Counted from the stretch's first letter, positions 9,140 through 20,109 are shown. The stretch is DNA of 51,453 bases from JBBSOW01 sp038259365 (GCA_038259365.1 JBBSOW010000012.1:1-51453), one strand, 5' to 3'. Program-made: numbers and translations. The notes: generated from the letters alone by a model not told the origin.

Positions 9140-9417
9140 GAGATGCGATCCAGCGGCGACCGGTCCAAGCCCATTCGCCGATGCCACAGATGGAAACGCT
9201 CGTAGATCACGGGCAGCAACTCCACCGCATACCAACTCATCGGGTTGGGCACCCCGAGCGCTTCACCGAGCACGAGCATCGCCACGATGTCGTCCTCGTC
9301 TTGCTGCGCGCGAGCGAAGGTGAGCCGGTAGCGCCCAGCGAAGACCTCGTGGAACCACTGCCGCAGGGTCGGGGTTTTGGCGGGATCGAACTCTGCGTCA
9401 TTCGCCGCCCGAGTCAC
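9130..9417 (-). CDS. cory-CC-star family small protein (ends in Cys-Cys)
   Basis: 95 residues beginning with GTG in a 4-nt GTGA overlap with the cstA stop. The last residues are DRISCC followed directly by the stop, the signature of the cory-CC-star family. In enterobacteria a small partner of CstA (YbdD/YjiX, DUF466) also ends in Cys-Cys, so this is probably the actinobacterial counterpart. The body contains LRQWFHEVFAGRYRLTFARAQ and a PNPMSWYAVELLP stretch, with no signal peptide or membrane span. Its own stop overlaps the start of the ArsA-type gene, so all three genes are translationally coupled. The exact role is unknown. Confidence 0.85.
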   Translation of the reverse strand: MTRAANDAEFDPAKTPTLRQWFHEVFAGRYRLTFARAQQDEDDIVAMLVLGEALGVPNPMSWYAVELLPVIYERFHLWHRRMGLDRSPLDRISCC

Positions 9418-11144
9418 GCCGACGCGCCGCCCGCGCGTGCGTCGGTGTCAGCCTCTGGGTTTGTCGCCATCTCATCGGCCCAATCGATATCCAGGCCGTC
9501 GGACTTGGCGCTGCGCATGGCGCCGATCGCTTCGACGATCACCCAGATCGCGGCAACCAAGATCACCACATCCAGCACGAGGAGCAGCCAGTTCTGGTCG
9601 CTCCAGAACGTGGCCAGTTGAACGAACAGCGCGTAGACGGTCATCGTCAGCACCACGACCAACGGGATCATCAACGCGATCGGGTTGCGGCCTCGACGCA
9701 TGACCATGATCGCCAGGATCGACAGCGTCAACCCGGCCATCAACTGGTTCGTGGTGCCGAACAGCGGCCAGATCAGCATGCCACCCGAGCCATCGATCCC
9801 GGCCCCGAAAGTCAGCGCCAGCGCCACGGCCAAAGCCAACACCGTGGCCACGTTCTTGCCGAGCTTGAAGCCCATGATCTCGCCGATCTCCTGCACGACG
9901 AAGCGCTGCAGCCGGACTCCGGTGTCCATCGTGGTCGCGGCGAACAGGATCGCCGTGGTAGCCAGAATCGTCGCGGCCAACGACTGTGACAGGCCCAGGC
10001 CGTTCTCGACGATAGCCCCACCACCCTTCACGAAGGCGGTCACGCTGCCCGCGCCGAACTCGTTGTAGGTTTCCTTCCACGCCCCCAGCGTCGCGAATCC
10101 GGCGGTCGTCACGATGATCGCTCCCAGCGCGAGAAGACCTTCGCCGACCGCCCCGAAGTATCCTACGAACCGGGCGTCGGTCTCCTTATCGAGCTGCTTG
10201 GAGCTGGTGCCCGAGGAGACCATCCCGTGGAATCCGGAGATGGCCCCGCAGGCGATCGTCACGAACAGCAGCGGCACGATGCCGGGGGTTCCCTCGGGAA
10301 GATCGGTGTTGAACGCAGGGGCCACGATCGTCGGGGACGCGATGAGCACCGAGACGTAGATGAGGCCGAGCGCCAAGAACAGCTGCAGGCCGTTGATGTA
10401 ATCGCGCGGCTGCAGGAGCATCCACACGGGCAGCGTCGACGCGATACCGGCATAGAGGAACAGCAGGATGATCCACACCGCGTTGGCGGGCAGGCCCAGC
10501 ACCGTTTCGGGGAGCGCGAGTGGCATCGCGTTGCCCCACAGGATCATGGCGTACAGCGCGACGACCCCCACGATGGACACCACCGGCAGGCTCAGCCAAC
10601 CGCGATAGAGCGCCTGTCCGACGATCAGCGCCACCGCGATCGCGCCCCAGGTGGGGATGACAGCGGTGGGGGTGGAGACGAGCAGGTTGGAGATGACCAC
10701 CGCGAAGGCCGCATTCACCATCAACAACACCAAGAAGATGACCACCAAGAACAGGTTGGAGCCGCGCATGCCGATGTATCGCTGCGACAACGCGCCCATC
10801 GATTTGCCCCTGTTGCGGCTCGAGGCCCACAACGCCCCCATGTCGTGCGCGCCCGCGAAGAACACCGTGCCGATGGTGACCCACAAGAAGGCGGGCAGCC
10901 AACCCCAGATGACCGCGATGGCCGGTCCGACGATGGGGGCCGCACCCGCGACAGAGGTGAAGTGGTGCCCCCACAGCACGTACTTGTTGGTCGGGACGTA
11001 GTCGACGCCGTCGTTCAGCGCATGCGCTGGCACAACTGCATCAGCCTGCAGCGCGAAGACCTTGCCCGACAGATACCGCGAATAGAGCAGGTAGCCCCCC
11101 AAGATCATGGCGATCCCGATAAGGGCGAGGGCGATCGAGCTCAT
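9414..11144 (-). CDS. cstA: carbon starvation protein CstA family transporter
   Basis: 576 residues from the ATG at 11144, chosen over an in-frame codon 54 nt upstream because GGAG lies 6 nt before it. It is a polytopic membrane protein with about 16 hydrophobic segments. Family motifs seen are NKYVLWGHHFTSVAGAAPIVGPA, GTVFFAGAHDMGALWASSRNRGKSMG (two neighbouring stretches), SGFHGMVSSGTSSKQL and a WPLFGTTNQL loop. CstA proteins import pyruvate or peptides during carbon limitation. This gene leads the cstA/CC-star/ArsA operon. A TATGCT -10 at 11187-11192 gives a roughly 36-nt leader. Confidence 0.93.
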   Translation of the reverse strand: MSSIALALIGIAMILGGYLLYSRYLSGKVFALQADAVVPAHALNDGVDYVPTNKYVLWGHHFTSVAGAAPIVGPAIAVIWGWLPAFLWVTIGTVFFAGAHDMGALWASSRNRGKSMGALSQRYIGMRGSNLFLVVIFLVLLMVNAAFAVVISNLLVSTPTAVIPTWGAIAVALIVGQALYRGWLSLPVVSIVGVVALYAMILWGNAMPLALPETVLGLPANAVWIILLFLYAGIASTLPVWMLLQPRDYINGLQLFLALGLIYVSVLIASPTIVAPAFNTDLPEGTPGIVPLLFVTIACGAISGFHGMVSSGTSSKQLDKETDARFVGYFGAVGEGLLALGAIIVTTAGFATLGAWKETYNEFGAGSVTAFVKGGGAIVENGLGLSQSLAATILATTAILFAATTMDTGVRLQRFVVQEIGEIMGFKLGKNVATVLALAVALALTFGAGIDGSGGMLIWPLFGTTNQLMAGLTLSILAIMVMRRGRNPIALMIPLVVVLTMTVYALFVQLATFWSDQNWLLLVLDVVILVAAIWVIVEAIGAMRSAKSDGLDIDWADEMATNPEADTDARAGGASA

Positions 11145-11186
11145 ATCCGTCTCCAGTCTGCGATGACTTGGCGCTGCCTTCACCGC

Positions 11187-11192
11187 AGCATA
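11187..11192 (-). promoter_or_regulatory. -10 element of the cstA operon
   Basis: TATGCT on the minus strand; the transcript would have a short leader with the GGAG ribosome site. The divergent HIT promoter lies 38 bp away. Confidence 0.45.
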
Positions 11193-11230
11193 AGGCACGC
11201 GCGTGGCCCCTTCCCGACCGCGTCCGGCGA

Positions 11231-11236
11231 TAGCGT
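11231..11236 (+). promoter_or_regulatory. -10 element of the HIT gene, leaderless
   Basis: TAGCGT ends 6 nt before the GTG at 11243; no ribosome site is present between. Confidence 0.55.
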
Positions 11237-11242
11237 GGGCCC

Positions 11243-11674
11243 GTGGACGTCATCTGTCAGATCATCAACGGCGACTTGCCCGCCGCCGAGGTGCTGCGCA
11301 CCGACCGGCTCATCGCCTTCCTGGACCACCATCCAGTCTTCCCGGGGCACGTGTTGATCAGCCCGTTGCAGCATCTGGACACCTGGCTGGACCTACCGAC
11401 CGACCTGATGGCTCCGCTGCTGAGCCTGGGGAAGCGGGTCGCCTCCGCCCAGGAGCGCGTGCTGGGATCCCAAGGCTCGTTCGTGGCCATGAACAACGTC
11501 GTCAGCCAATCGATCCCGCACCTGCATTTGCACGTCGTGCCCCGGACAAAAGGCGACGGCCTGCGCGGGTTCTTCTGGCCCCGGACTCGCTACGCCGACG
11601 GCGACGCGGCCGACCTGGCCGGTCGGTTGCGAGCGGCACTGCCTGACGCGTTAGGAGTAGTCGGAAATGAGTAG
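11243..11674 (+). CDS. HIT family hydrolase
   Basis: 143 residues. The histidine triad HLHLHVVPR lies near residue 95, and the N-terminal half has CQIINGDLPAAEVL and FPGHVLISP as in HINT-type nucleotide hydrolases. Such enzymes remove groups from nucleoside monophosphates, for example AMP-lysine adducts. The GTG start follows a TAGCGT -10, implying leaderless translation. The next gene starts inside its last codons (8-nt overlap), so the two are coupled and form the head of an operon-like run to 13934. Confidence 0.92.
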   Translation: MDVICQIINGDLPAAEVLRTDRLIAFLDHHPVFPGHVLISPLQHLDTWLDLPTDLMAPLLSLGKRVASAQERVLGSQGSFVAMNNVVSQSIPHLHLHVVPRTKGDGLRGFFWPRTRYADGDAADLAGRLRAALPDALGVVGNE

Positions 11675-12614
11675 TCCTCGTCCCAAACCCTGGTGCATCG
11701 TCTCCCCGCAATTGCGGAACGCAGAAGCTGGCCAGCAGCAGATCTACAAGCTGGAGAACTCGATCGTCCACCGGCTCGTAGATGGAGCGCGATGGGCAGA
11801 CTGGTTCCGGCCAAGCGGATACTCTGAACTCGTCCTGCAAATCGGCAGCGAGGACACTCCTCACGATCCGTTGTTTCAAGATACGAGTCAACGAATCACG
11901 TGTTGGTACACGTTCAAGAACCCCTTCCCGGAAGAGTTCGACGAGGACTCCAACCAAACGATGGATTGGTTCGAGGCGGATGACGCCGAACTCGCCAACA
12001 TCCGGGCAGCACAGGCCGAGCACGACGACGATTACCACGATCCCGAAGAAGTGCCCTTAACGGAGGCGGAGTTGACCACGCTCTCGCCAATATATGAGTC
12101 GGCAATCCGAACGTGCATCGACGCCACTGGACACCAGCTTCGCCTCGTTCCACCGCCCTGGGACGAGGCGACGCCACCCACCGAAGCGGACGACGCCGGT
12201 CAGCGACCGCCCGCAGCGTCCGCTCCGGGGCATCGACTCGTTGGGCACCCCGACCTCGCTCCCCAACCGCTGGTTCGCCAAGAGTCGGAATCGACGATGC
12301 CGCTCGGGGATGAACTCGTCTTCGAGGTTCACGTGCCGAGCACCGAGAACTTTCCCCACCCGTGGGTGGACGCGATCGAGGAGTACCTCGGCGGCCTCGA
12401 CGGGTCCGATGGTGAGGAATCCGACGAGCCGGAAACGCTGGAGGACGAGTACCTCTACTTTCTCGCTGGGGCTCCGCAAGCGCGACTGACCGAACACGCC
12501 ACCCGGATCGCCAGGCTGCCCGGGGTGCCCGCCGGGGTCTACGTCACGGTCAGCGACGCAGAACGAAACATGGGCGAGGGTCGGCGAATCGACCTCAAGA
12601 CCGACAACGGGTGA
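11667..12614 (+). CDS. acidic two-domain protein of unknown function
   Basis: 315 residues; I do not recognise the family. The N-terminal half (about 1-165) is Trp-rich and acidic (ITCWYTFKNPFPEEFDED, TMDWFEADDAELANI). A Pro/Ala-rich linker follows near 170-205. The C-terminal part from about 211 begins FEVHVPSTENFPHPWVDAIEEYLGGLDGS and ends VPAGVYVTVSDAERNMGEG. That C-terminal segment recurs as a separate protein encoded at 12773-13186. No signal peptide or membrane segment is present, so it should be cytosolic. It is coupled to the HIT gene by an 8-nt overlap. Base composition looks less GC-rich than in the neighbours, suggesting acquisition. Confidence 0.7.
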   Translation: MSSPRPKPWCIVSPQLRNAEAGQQQIYKLENSIVHRLVDGARWADWFRPSGYSELVLQIGSEDTPHDPLFQDTSQRITCWYTFKNPFPEEFDEDSNQTMDWFEADDAELANIRAAQAEHDDDYHDPEEVPLTEAELTTLSPIYESAIRTCIDATGHQLRLVPPPWDEATPPTEADDAGQRPPAASAPGHRLVGHPDLAPQPLVRQESESTMPLGDELVFEVHVPSTENFPHPWVDAIEEYLGGLDGSDGEESDEPETLEDEYLYFLAGAPQARLTEHATRIARLPGVPAGVYVTVSDAERNMGEGRRIDLKTDNG

Positions 12615-12696
12615 GGAGCCTGCCGTGCGAACAGCGCCCTGGCTGTTGACCGCCGTGATCGCCCTGAGCCTGACGCTTGCCGCCTGCGGCGGAAAA
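12613..12696 (+). repeat. duplicated ribosome site plus lipoprotein signal-peptide segment (copy 1)
   Basis: From GAGGAGCCTGCC through the lipobox codons this segment closely matches 13328-13411 (copy 2), with scattered substitutions and one base of spacing difference before the GTG. It is a diverged direct repeat of roughly 80 bp. Confidence 0.8.
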
Positions 12697-12768
12697 ACTG
12701 TACAGGCTGGCCCCGGCGAGGCGTCCCCGGCGTCAGTCAGTACCGCGCCGCAGCCCGTCGCCGAGTAA
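12625..12768 (+). CDS. 47-residue predicted lipoprotein, probably a truncated paralogue
   Basis: GTG start with GAGGAG 6-7 nt upstream, 10 nt after the preceding stop. The product has a basic start, hydrophobic core LLTAVIALSLTL, lipobox LAAC with Cys at 21, and then only 26 residues rich in Ala, Pro, Ser and Gln before TAA. The ribosome site and signal region match the full lipoprotein gene at 13341, but the globular domain is absent. It may be a tiny lipopeptide or a remnant of a duplication; whether it is expressed is unknown. Confidence 0.55.
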   Translation: MRTAPWLLTAVIALSLTLAACGGKTVQAGPGEASPASVSTAPQPVAE

Positions 12769-12772
12769 TTCG

Positions 12773-13186
12773 GTGACTTCGACGCCGACCATCCCCGCGA
12801 CCGAACCCATCGTAGAAATCCACGTTCCGCTCACCCCGACACCGGGGCTGGGCGAAGACGACTACCCCTACCCCTGGATCGACGATATCGAGGACTACCT
12901 GGCGCAGCTCGACGGATCCGACGGCCTAAAGAAGTTGGACTGCCGCAGTGGCCCGCTGGCCAAATGGAAGATATGCCTTCAGGAGCCAGGAAGTCATTGG
13001 TCCTGTTCCGTCCGACGTGACTGGTGGGTGGTTGGAGTCTTGATCAAGCAGGGACGCATGGAGGATACGCGCGAGATCGACATGCTGCTGCAGCAAGCCG
13101 ACCTAGCGCATAGACGATGGGGAGAGCATGGCTACGCAGAGTACTCAGACACGTTCGGCAGTTGGCGCGGGAGAGGGAGACTCTGA
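12773..13186 (+). CDS. unknown protein related to the C-terminal domain of the 11667-12614 product
   Basis: 137 residues from the GTG at 12773; the start is uncertain because the frame is open further upstream. Its VEIHVPLTPTPG and YPYPWIDDIEDYLAQLDGSDG align with FEVHVPSTENF and FPHPWVDAIEEYLGGLDGSDG of the upstream protein, and its later GRMEDTREID resembles NMGEGRRID. It is therefore a stand-alone diverged copy of that domain. No catalytic motif is recognisable. It lies between two lipoprotein genes that are copies of each other, so the order domain/lipoprotein/domain/lipoprotein suggests an old tandem duplication. Confidence 0.55.
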   Translation: MTSTPTIPATEPIVEIHVPLTPTPGLGEDDYPYPWIDDIEDYLAQLDGSDGLKKLDCRSGPLAKWKICLQEPGSHWSCSVRRDWWVVGVLIKQGRMEDTREIDMLLQQADLAHRRWGEHGYAEYSDTFGSWRGRGRL

Positions 13187-13340
13187 TGAGGCGGACGACA
13201 AGGGACCGACTCGGATGACCAGGTCCATTGAACCGGACGACTCGGCTGCCTGGCCAGTTGGCGGAGATCCCCTAGGCTGGGCCCGCACCGTTTCGTTTGA
13301 TCCACACTCGCTAGTCAGCCGATATCCGAGGAGCCTGCCC

Positions 13341-13934
13341 GTGCGCACACCGCGATGGCCACTGACCGCCGCGATCGCCCTCACCCTGACGCTGACCGCG
13401 TGCAGCGGAGACGACCAACAGACAGATAACGCCCCGGAGTCGACCCCGGCCAGCGCCCAGGCCCAGTCCGCGCCCGCGAGCGGGTCGGCCACCCCGACGC
13501 CGAGCGCGCCCCCCGGTGAGGTTCCCGACCCATGCGCAGCCCTCACCAAGGAGGAGGCTGCGGCGGTGGTGGGTCACGACATCGAGATCGCCAAGACCTC
13601 GGAGCTGGTCGGCTCCAAGCTGTGCGCTTACACCGCCACCAAGGCCACCGAGGGCCCGAGTATCACTACCCAGGCAACCCCACTCACCGGTGACGTGGAT
13701 TCGATGGCGAAGTACATCACCGGCCAGTTCGAGAAGGTCAAGATCACCGAGATCGACGTGACCGGAGCCAGTCAGGCTCGCCTCATCACCGGCAAACTAG
13801 CCGAATCCAACGCGGTGGATGTCGTCTTGGTGAAGGACCAGATCCTCTACCAGGTCCTGGTTGCCGACGCCAAGATCAAGCTCAAGGATCTCACCAAGAT
13901 CGCCGAGCAGGGCGCCGACGCCATGGTGAACTGA
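13341..13934 (+). CDS. secreted lipoprotein, DUF3558-like
   Basis: 197 residues from a GTG with GAGGAG 7 nt upstream. Signal peptide with lipobox LTAC (Cys near 22), then a low-complexity Ser/Thr/Pro/Ala/Gln linker to about residue 58. The mature domain begins VPDPCAALTKEEAAAVVGHDI and has a second Cys in SKLCAYTATKA, as in DUF3558-type actinobacterial lipoproteins. The family assignment is from this CALLT..E opening and is moderate. The domain should be anchored outside the membrane. It is followed by a strong bidirectional hairpin and converges on acnA. Confidence 0.75.
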   Translation: MRTPRWPLTAAIALTLTLTACSGDDQQTDNAPESTPASAQAQSAPASGSATPTPSAPPGEVPDPCAALTKEEAAAVVGHDIEIAKTSELVGSKLCAYTATKATEGPSITTQATPLTGDVDSMAKYITGQFEKVKITEIDVTGASQARLITGKLAESNAVDVVLVKDQILYQVLVADAKIKLKDLTKIAEQGADAMVN

Positions 13935-13962
13935 CTGCCCAGACTCCCGACGCCGTAACCAA

Positions 13963-13992
13963 AGTGACCCCGACGACATCGTCGGGGTCACT
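13963..13992. terminator. bidirectional terminator hairpin between lipoprotein gene and acnA
   Basis: A perfect 14-bp inverted repeat, AGTGACCCCGACGA and its complement, separated by CA. It lies between two convergent genes. No long U-run is present on either side, as is common in actinobacteria. Confidence 0.8.
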
Positions 13993-14004
13993 GTTGGTTG
14001 GAAC

Positions 14005-16815
<2,811 letters not shown>

Positions 16816-16857
16816 GCAATCAGCTCCCGGCTCGTTCGTCGTTGATGATCGGATTTG

Positions 16858-16873
16858 TCTTGATGTCAAGATA
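16858..16873 (-). promoter_or_regulatory. operator-like inverted repeat overlapping the acnA promoter
   Basis: TCTTGA-TG-TCAAGA, a perfect 6+6 inverted repeat, occupies 16858-16871. On the minus strand an extended -10, TGATATCTT, ends inside it (TATCTT at 16868-16873), about 43-58 nt before the ATG. A repressor bound here would block the promoter. MarR-type regulators of aconitase such as Streptomyces TamR are candidates, but no regulator gene is visible here. Confidence 0.55.
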
Positions 16874-16921
16874 TCACGCGTTCCCGCATCCTCGCGGACG
16901 AGGCGATCATCGCTTACCTGG

Positions 16922-18088
16922 TCAGGGCTCCAGTCTGCCCCACGTCAATATCGCCACACACTCGACGTGCTGGGTCATCGGAAAAAGGTCGAAGGCCCGC
17001 AAGGACTCGACGACGTAGCCCAGCTCGGCAGCGAAGCCGAGGTCGCGGGCGAGCGCGGCCGGATCGCAGGCCACGTAGGCGATCTTGCGGGGGCGCCGGT
17101 TGGCGATCTGGGTCATGACGGTCAGCCCGGCGCCGCTGCGCGGCGGGTCCAGGACGACGACGTCGGTCGCCCTCGGCAACTGGGTGACGAACCGCTCGAC
17201 CCGCGCCGCCGTGAAGCGCGCGCCCGGCACGTTCTGTTTCGCGTGCGCGATGGCCGCGCGGTTCTCCTCGACCCCCCAGACCCGGACGCCCGCATCGCTC
17301 AACGCCCCGGTGAACAGACCCACCCCGCAGTAGAGGTCGAAGGCCCGCTCCCCCGCCCGCGGTCCGAGGCCCGCCAACACCGCCGAGATCAGGGTGTCGG
17401 CGGCCGCGGGGTGTATCTGCCAGAACCCGTCGTCGGCGACACGCCAGTCCCGGCCCGCGGCCCGCTCGGTCAGGTCGTGGCCGCGGCCGCGCTGCTTTCG
17501 CCCCACGAGCCGCGGCCCGTCCTCGGTGGCCACGACGTCGATCGAGGCGCCGGCCGGCCAACCCGCCAACTCTGGCCGGGCGCCGGGGTGGGCGATGAGG
17601 CAGCCCGGCGCCGGCAGCTCGACGAGCTCGTGGCTGCGATGGGCCCGCAACGCCAGCCGGCCCCGCTCATCGGTGCGGTAGCCCATCCGGGTGCGCCAGC
17701 CGGTCAACTCGCCCACGGCCTCCACCTCGCCGGGCCACTCGATCCCGGCCAGCCGTCGCAACTGTTCGGCCACGACCCTGGCCTTAAGCTCCAGCTGACC
17801 TTGAGCGTCGACGTGTTGGAAGTCGCAGCCGCCGCACCCGCCCGGTCCCGCGACCGCGCACGGCGGGCTGACCCGCCGCGGGCTGGCCTCGAGGATCTCC
17901 ACGGCATCGCCGCGCCAAAAACCCTTGCGGCGGGCCTCGGTGATCCGCACCCGGGCCAGCTCGCCGGGTAAGCCGTGCCGGACAAAGACCACGCGCCCCT
18001 CATGACGAGCGACACAGTGCCCGCCGTGGGCCACCGGGCCGATCTGGAGCTCGACGACGTCGCCGAGGCCGGTGATCGTCTCGCTCAT
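16922..18088 (-). CDS. class I SAM-dependent RNA uracil-5 methyltransferase (TrmA/RlmD family)
   Basis: 388 residues; the ATG at 18088 overlaps the APC stop by 4 nt (ATGA). An N-terminal TRAM-like domain (about 1-60) is followed by cysteines of a [4Fe-4S] site: PPCAVAGPGGCGGCDFQH and a fourth in APGCLIAHP. The methyltransferase domain has DLYCGVGLFTG for SAM, DPPRSGAG, the catalytic Cys in VACDPAALARDL, and the Glu in FPMTQHVEC. It would make 5-methyluridine in rRNA or tRNA; which target cannot be told from sequence alone. Confidence 0.92.
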   Translation of the reverse strand: MSETITGLGDVVELQIGPVAHGGHCVARHEGRVVFVRHGLPGELARVRITEARRKGFWRGDAVEILEASPRRVSPPCAVAGPGGCGGCDFQHVDAQGQLELKARVVAEQLRRLAGIEWPGEVEAVGELTGWRTRMGYRTDERGRLALRAHRSHELVELPAPGCLIAHPGARPELAGWPAGASIDVVATEDGPRLVGRKQRGRGHDLTERAAGRDWRVADDGFWQIHPAAADTLISAVLAGLGPRAGERAFDLYCGVGLFTGALSDAGVRVWGVEENRAAIAHAKQNVPGARFTAARVERFVTQLPRATDVVVLDPPRSGAGLTVMTQIANRRPRKIAYVACDPAALARDLGFAAELGYVVESLRAFDLFPMTQHVECVAILTWGRLEP

Positions 18089-20103
18089 CGAAGCTCCGAG
18101 TCGCTGTCTCGGTGGTGCAACCTGCGGAAGGCGCGAGGGTCGTCGTAGCCGGTGAACTCGCGGGACTTGAACGAATCGAGCCGGTAGGGCACCGAGGTGA
18201 CCATCACTCCCGGAGTGAAGTGCAGCAGGGCCCGCAGCCGCAGAGCGGTCTGGTTGTGTAAGAAGGCCTCCCACCAGTGCCCGACGACGATCTCGGGCAC
18301 GTAGACGCACACGACGTCGCGCGGGGAGTTGCTGCGCAGCGTCTTCACGTACTCGACGACGGGGTTGGTGACCTCCCGGTACGGCGAGGCGATCACCCGA
18401 AGCGGGGTCTCCAGGCCCAACTTGTCCCACTCGGCCAGCACGCTCTCGGTCTCCTCGGGATCGACGGCCACGGTGAGCGCTTCCAGGGTGTGGGGCCGCG
18501 AGGCCTTGGCGAAGTACAACGCCCGCAGGGTCGGCTTGGAGAGCTGTCCGCCGACGAGCACGATGGCGTGCACGCGGCTCGGCAGCGTGCCCCGCTCCCC
18601 CGGTGCCAGGGAGATCTCGCTGGCCACGGAGCGGTAGTGCCGGTTGATGGCCTTCATCAAGACGAACACGGCCACCATGGCGATGATCGCGATGTAGGCG
18701 CCCTGGAGGAACTTGCTCAGCAACACGATGATCAGCACGACCGCCGTCATCGTCATGCCGATGGCGTTGATGGCCCGTGAGCGCGTCATCTGGGTGCGCG
18801 TCGCCTTGTCGCGCTCGGTGCGCAAATACCGGGTCCAGTGTCGCAGCATGCCGAACTGGGAGACGGTGAAGGACACGAACACCCCGACGACGTAGAGCTG
18901 GATGAGCGCGGTGACATCGGCTCGGAACGCCACGACGAGCACGATGGCGGAGACGGCGAGGAGCACGATGCCGTTGGAGTAGGCCAACCGATCCCCGCGC
19001 GTGTGGAGCTGGATCGGCAGGTAACCGTCGCGGGCCAGGATCGAACCGAGCACCGGAAAGCCGTTGAAGGCGGTGTTCGCGGCGAGGAAGAGGATCACCA
19101 TCGTCGCGGTGATGACGAAGTAGAAGCCGACTGGAAAGTTGTCGAAGACGGCTTCGGCGAGCTGACCGATGGCGGTGAGCTCGACCGGGTCCACGCGTAC
19201 CCCGTTGAGGGTGTAGAAGGAATCGGGGGAATCGATGAGCCGCAGGTTGGTCAGGTTGGCGAGCGCGATGATGCCCAGCAGCATCGTCACCGCGACGCCG
19301 CCCAGCAGCGCCAGCGTCGTCGCGGCGTTCTTGCTCTTGGGCTCCTTGAAGGCCGGCACCCCGTTGGCGATGGCCTCGACGCCGGTCAGCGCGGCACAGC
19401 CCGAAGAGAAGGTGCGCGCCAGCAGGACCACCATGGCCATCCCGGCGAAGTTGGAGTACTCCGGGCTGCCCTGGATGCCGTACTGGGACGAATCCGCCTG
19501 GACGGGATCGCCGAGGACCAGGATCCGGAAGAGTCCGTAGCCGACCATGGCCACGACGCCGAACATGAAGCAGTAGGTGGGCACGGCGAACGCCTTTCCC
19601 GATTCGCGCACCCCGCGCAGGTTGACCGTCATCAAGAGGGCGATGATGATCGCGGCCACGAGCCCCTCGTGGCCGTTGAGCCCCGGAATGGCGGCCTTGG
19701 CGTTTTGCACCCCCGAGGAGACCGAGACGGCCACGGTGAGCACGTAGTCGACGAGCAGGGCGCTCGCCACGGTCAGTCCGGCGTTCGGCCCGATGTTGAC
19801 GGTTGCTACCTCGTAGTCCCCACCGCCCGAAGGATAGGCGTGCACGGTTTGGCGATAGCTGGTGACGACCACGAGCATGACGAGCGCCACGACGAGCCCG
19901 ATCTTCCACGAGAAGCTGTAGCCGGCCAGTCCCGCCAGCGAGAGCGTCAGCAGGATCTCGTCCGGCGCGTAGGCCACCGAGCTCAGCGCGTCGGAGGCGA
20001 ACACCGGGAGGGCGATGCGCTTGGGGAGCAGGGTCTCCCCCAGCTGGGCGCTCGCGAGCTTGCGGCCGACGATTGCTCGCTTACCAGCATCGGACCATTT
20101 CAC
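18085..20103 (-). CDS. APC family amino-acid/polyamine-type permease with C-terminal soluble domain
   Basis: 672 residues from the GTG at 20103. The N-terminal part to about residue 480 has some 12 membrane segments, with FASDALSSVAYAPDEIL near the start and SGGGDYEVATVNIGPNAGL, typical of this APC subgroup. The C-terminal 170 residues are soluble, including HAIVLVGGQLSKPTLRAL and VVCVYVPEIVVGHWWEAFLHNQ. In actinobacteria this permease lies beside two TrkA-type genes, as here in divergent orientation, so potassium or linked transport is plausible. A TACGCT -10 six bases before the GTG implies a leaderless start. Confidence 0.9.
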   Translation of the reverse strand: MKWSDAGKRAIVGRKLASAQLGETLLPKRIALPVFASDALSSVAYAPDEILLTLSLAGLAGYSFSWKIGLVVALVMLVVVTSYRQTVHAYPSGGGDYEVATVNIGPNAGLTVASALLVDYVLTVAVSVSSGVQNAKAAIPGLNGHEGLVAAIIIALLMTVNLRGVRESGKAFAVPTYCFMFGVVAMVGYGLFRILVLGDPVQADSSQYGIQGSPEYSNFAGMAMVVLLARTFSSGCAALTGVEAIANGVPAFKEPKSKNAATTLALLGGVAVTMLLGIIALANLTNLRLIDSPDSFYTLNGVRVDPVELTAIGQLAEAVFDNFPVGFYFVITATMVILFLAANTAFNGFPVLGSILARDGYLPIQLHTRGDRLAYSNGIVLLAVSAIVLVVAFRADVTALIQLYVVGVFVSFTVSQFGMLRHWTRYLRTERDKATRTQMTRSRAINAIGMTMTAVVLIIVLLSKFLQGAYIAIIAMVAVFVLMKAINRHYRSVASEISLAPGERGTLPSRVHAIVLVGGQLSKPTLRALYFAKASRPHTLEALTVAVDPEETESVLAEWDKLGLETPLRVIASPYREVTNPVVEYVKTLRSNSPRDVVCVYVPEIVVGHWWEAFLHNQTALRLRALLHFTPGVMVTSVPYRLDSFKSREFTGYDDPRAFRRLHHRDSDSELR

Positions 20104-20109
20104 TAGCGA

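Noticed and set aside
13128..13340. Small gene with a good GGAGAGC ribosome site at 13128
   Set aside because: It overlaps the end of the 12773 gene in another frame and its product has no features; it simply runs into the lipoprotein frame.
18089..19909. N-terminal extension of the RNA methyltransferase through the APC gene
   Set aside because: The frame is open by chance; the true start is the ATG at 18088 where the TRAM-like domain begins and which overlaps the APC stop.
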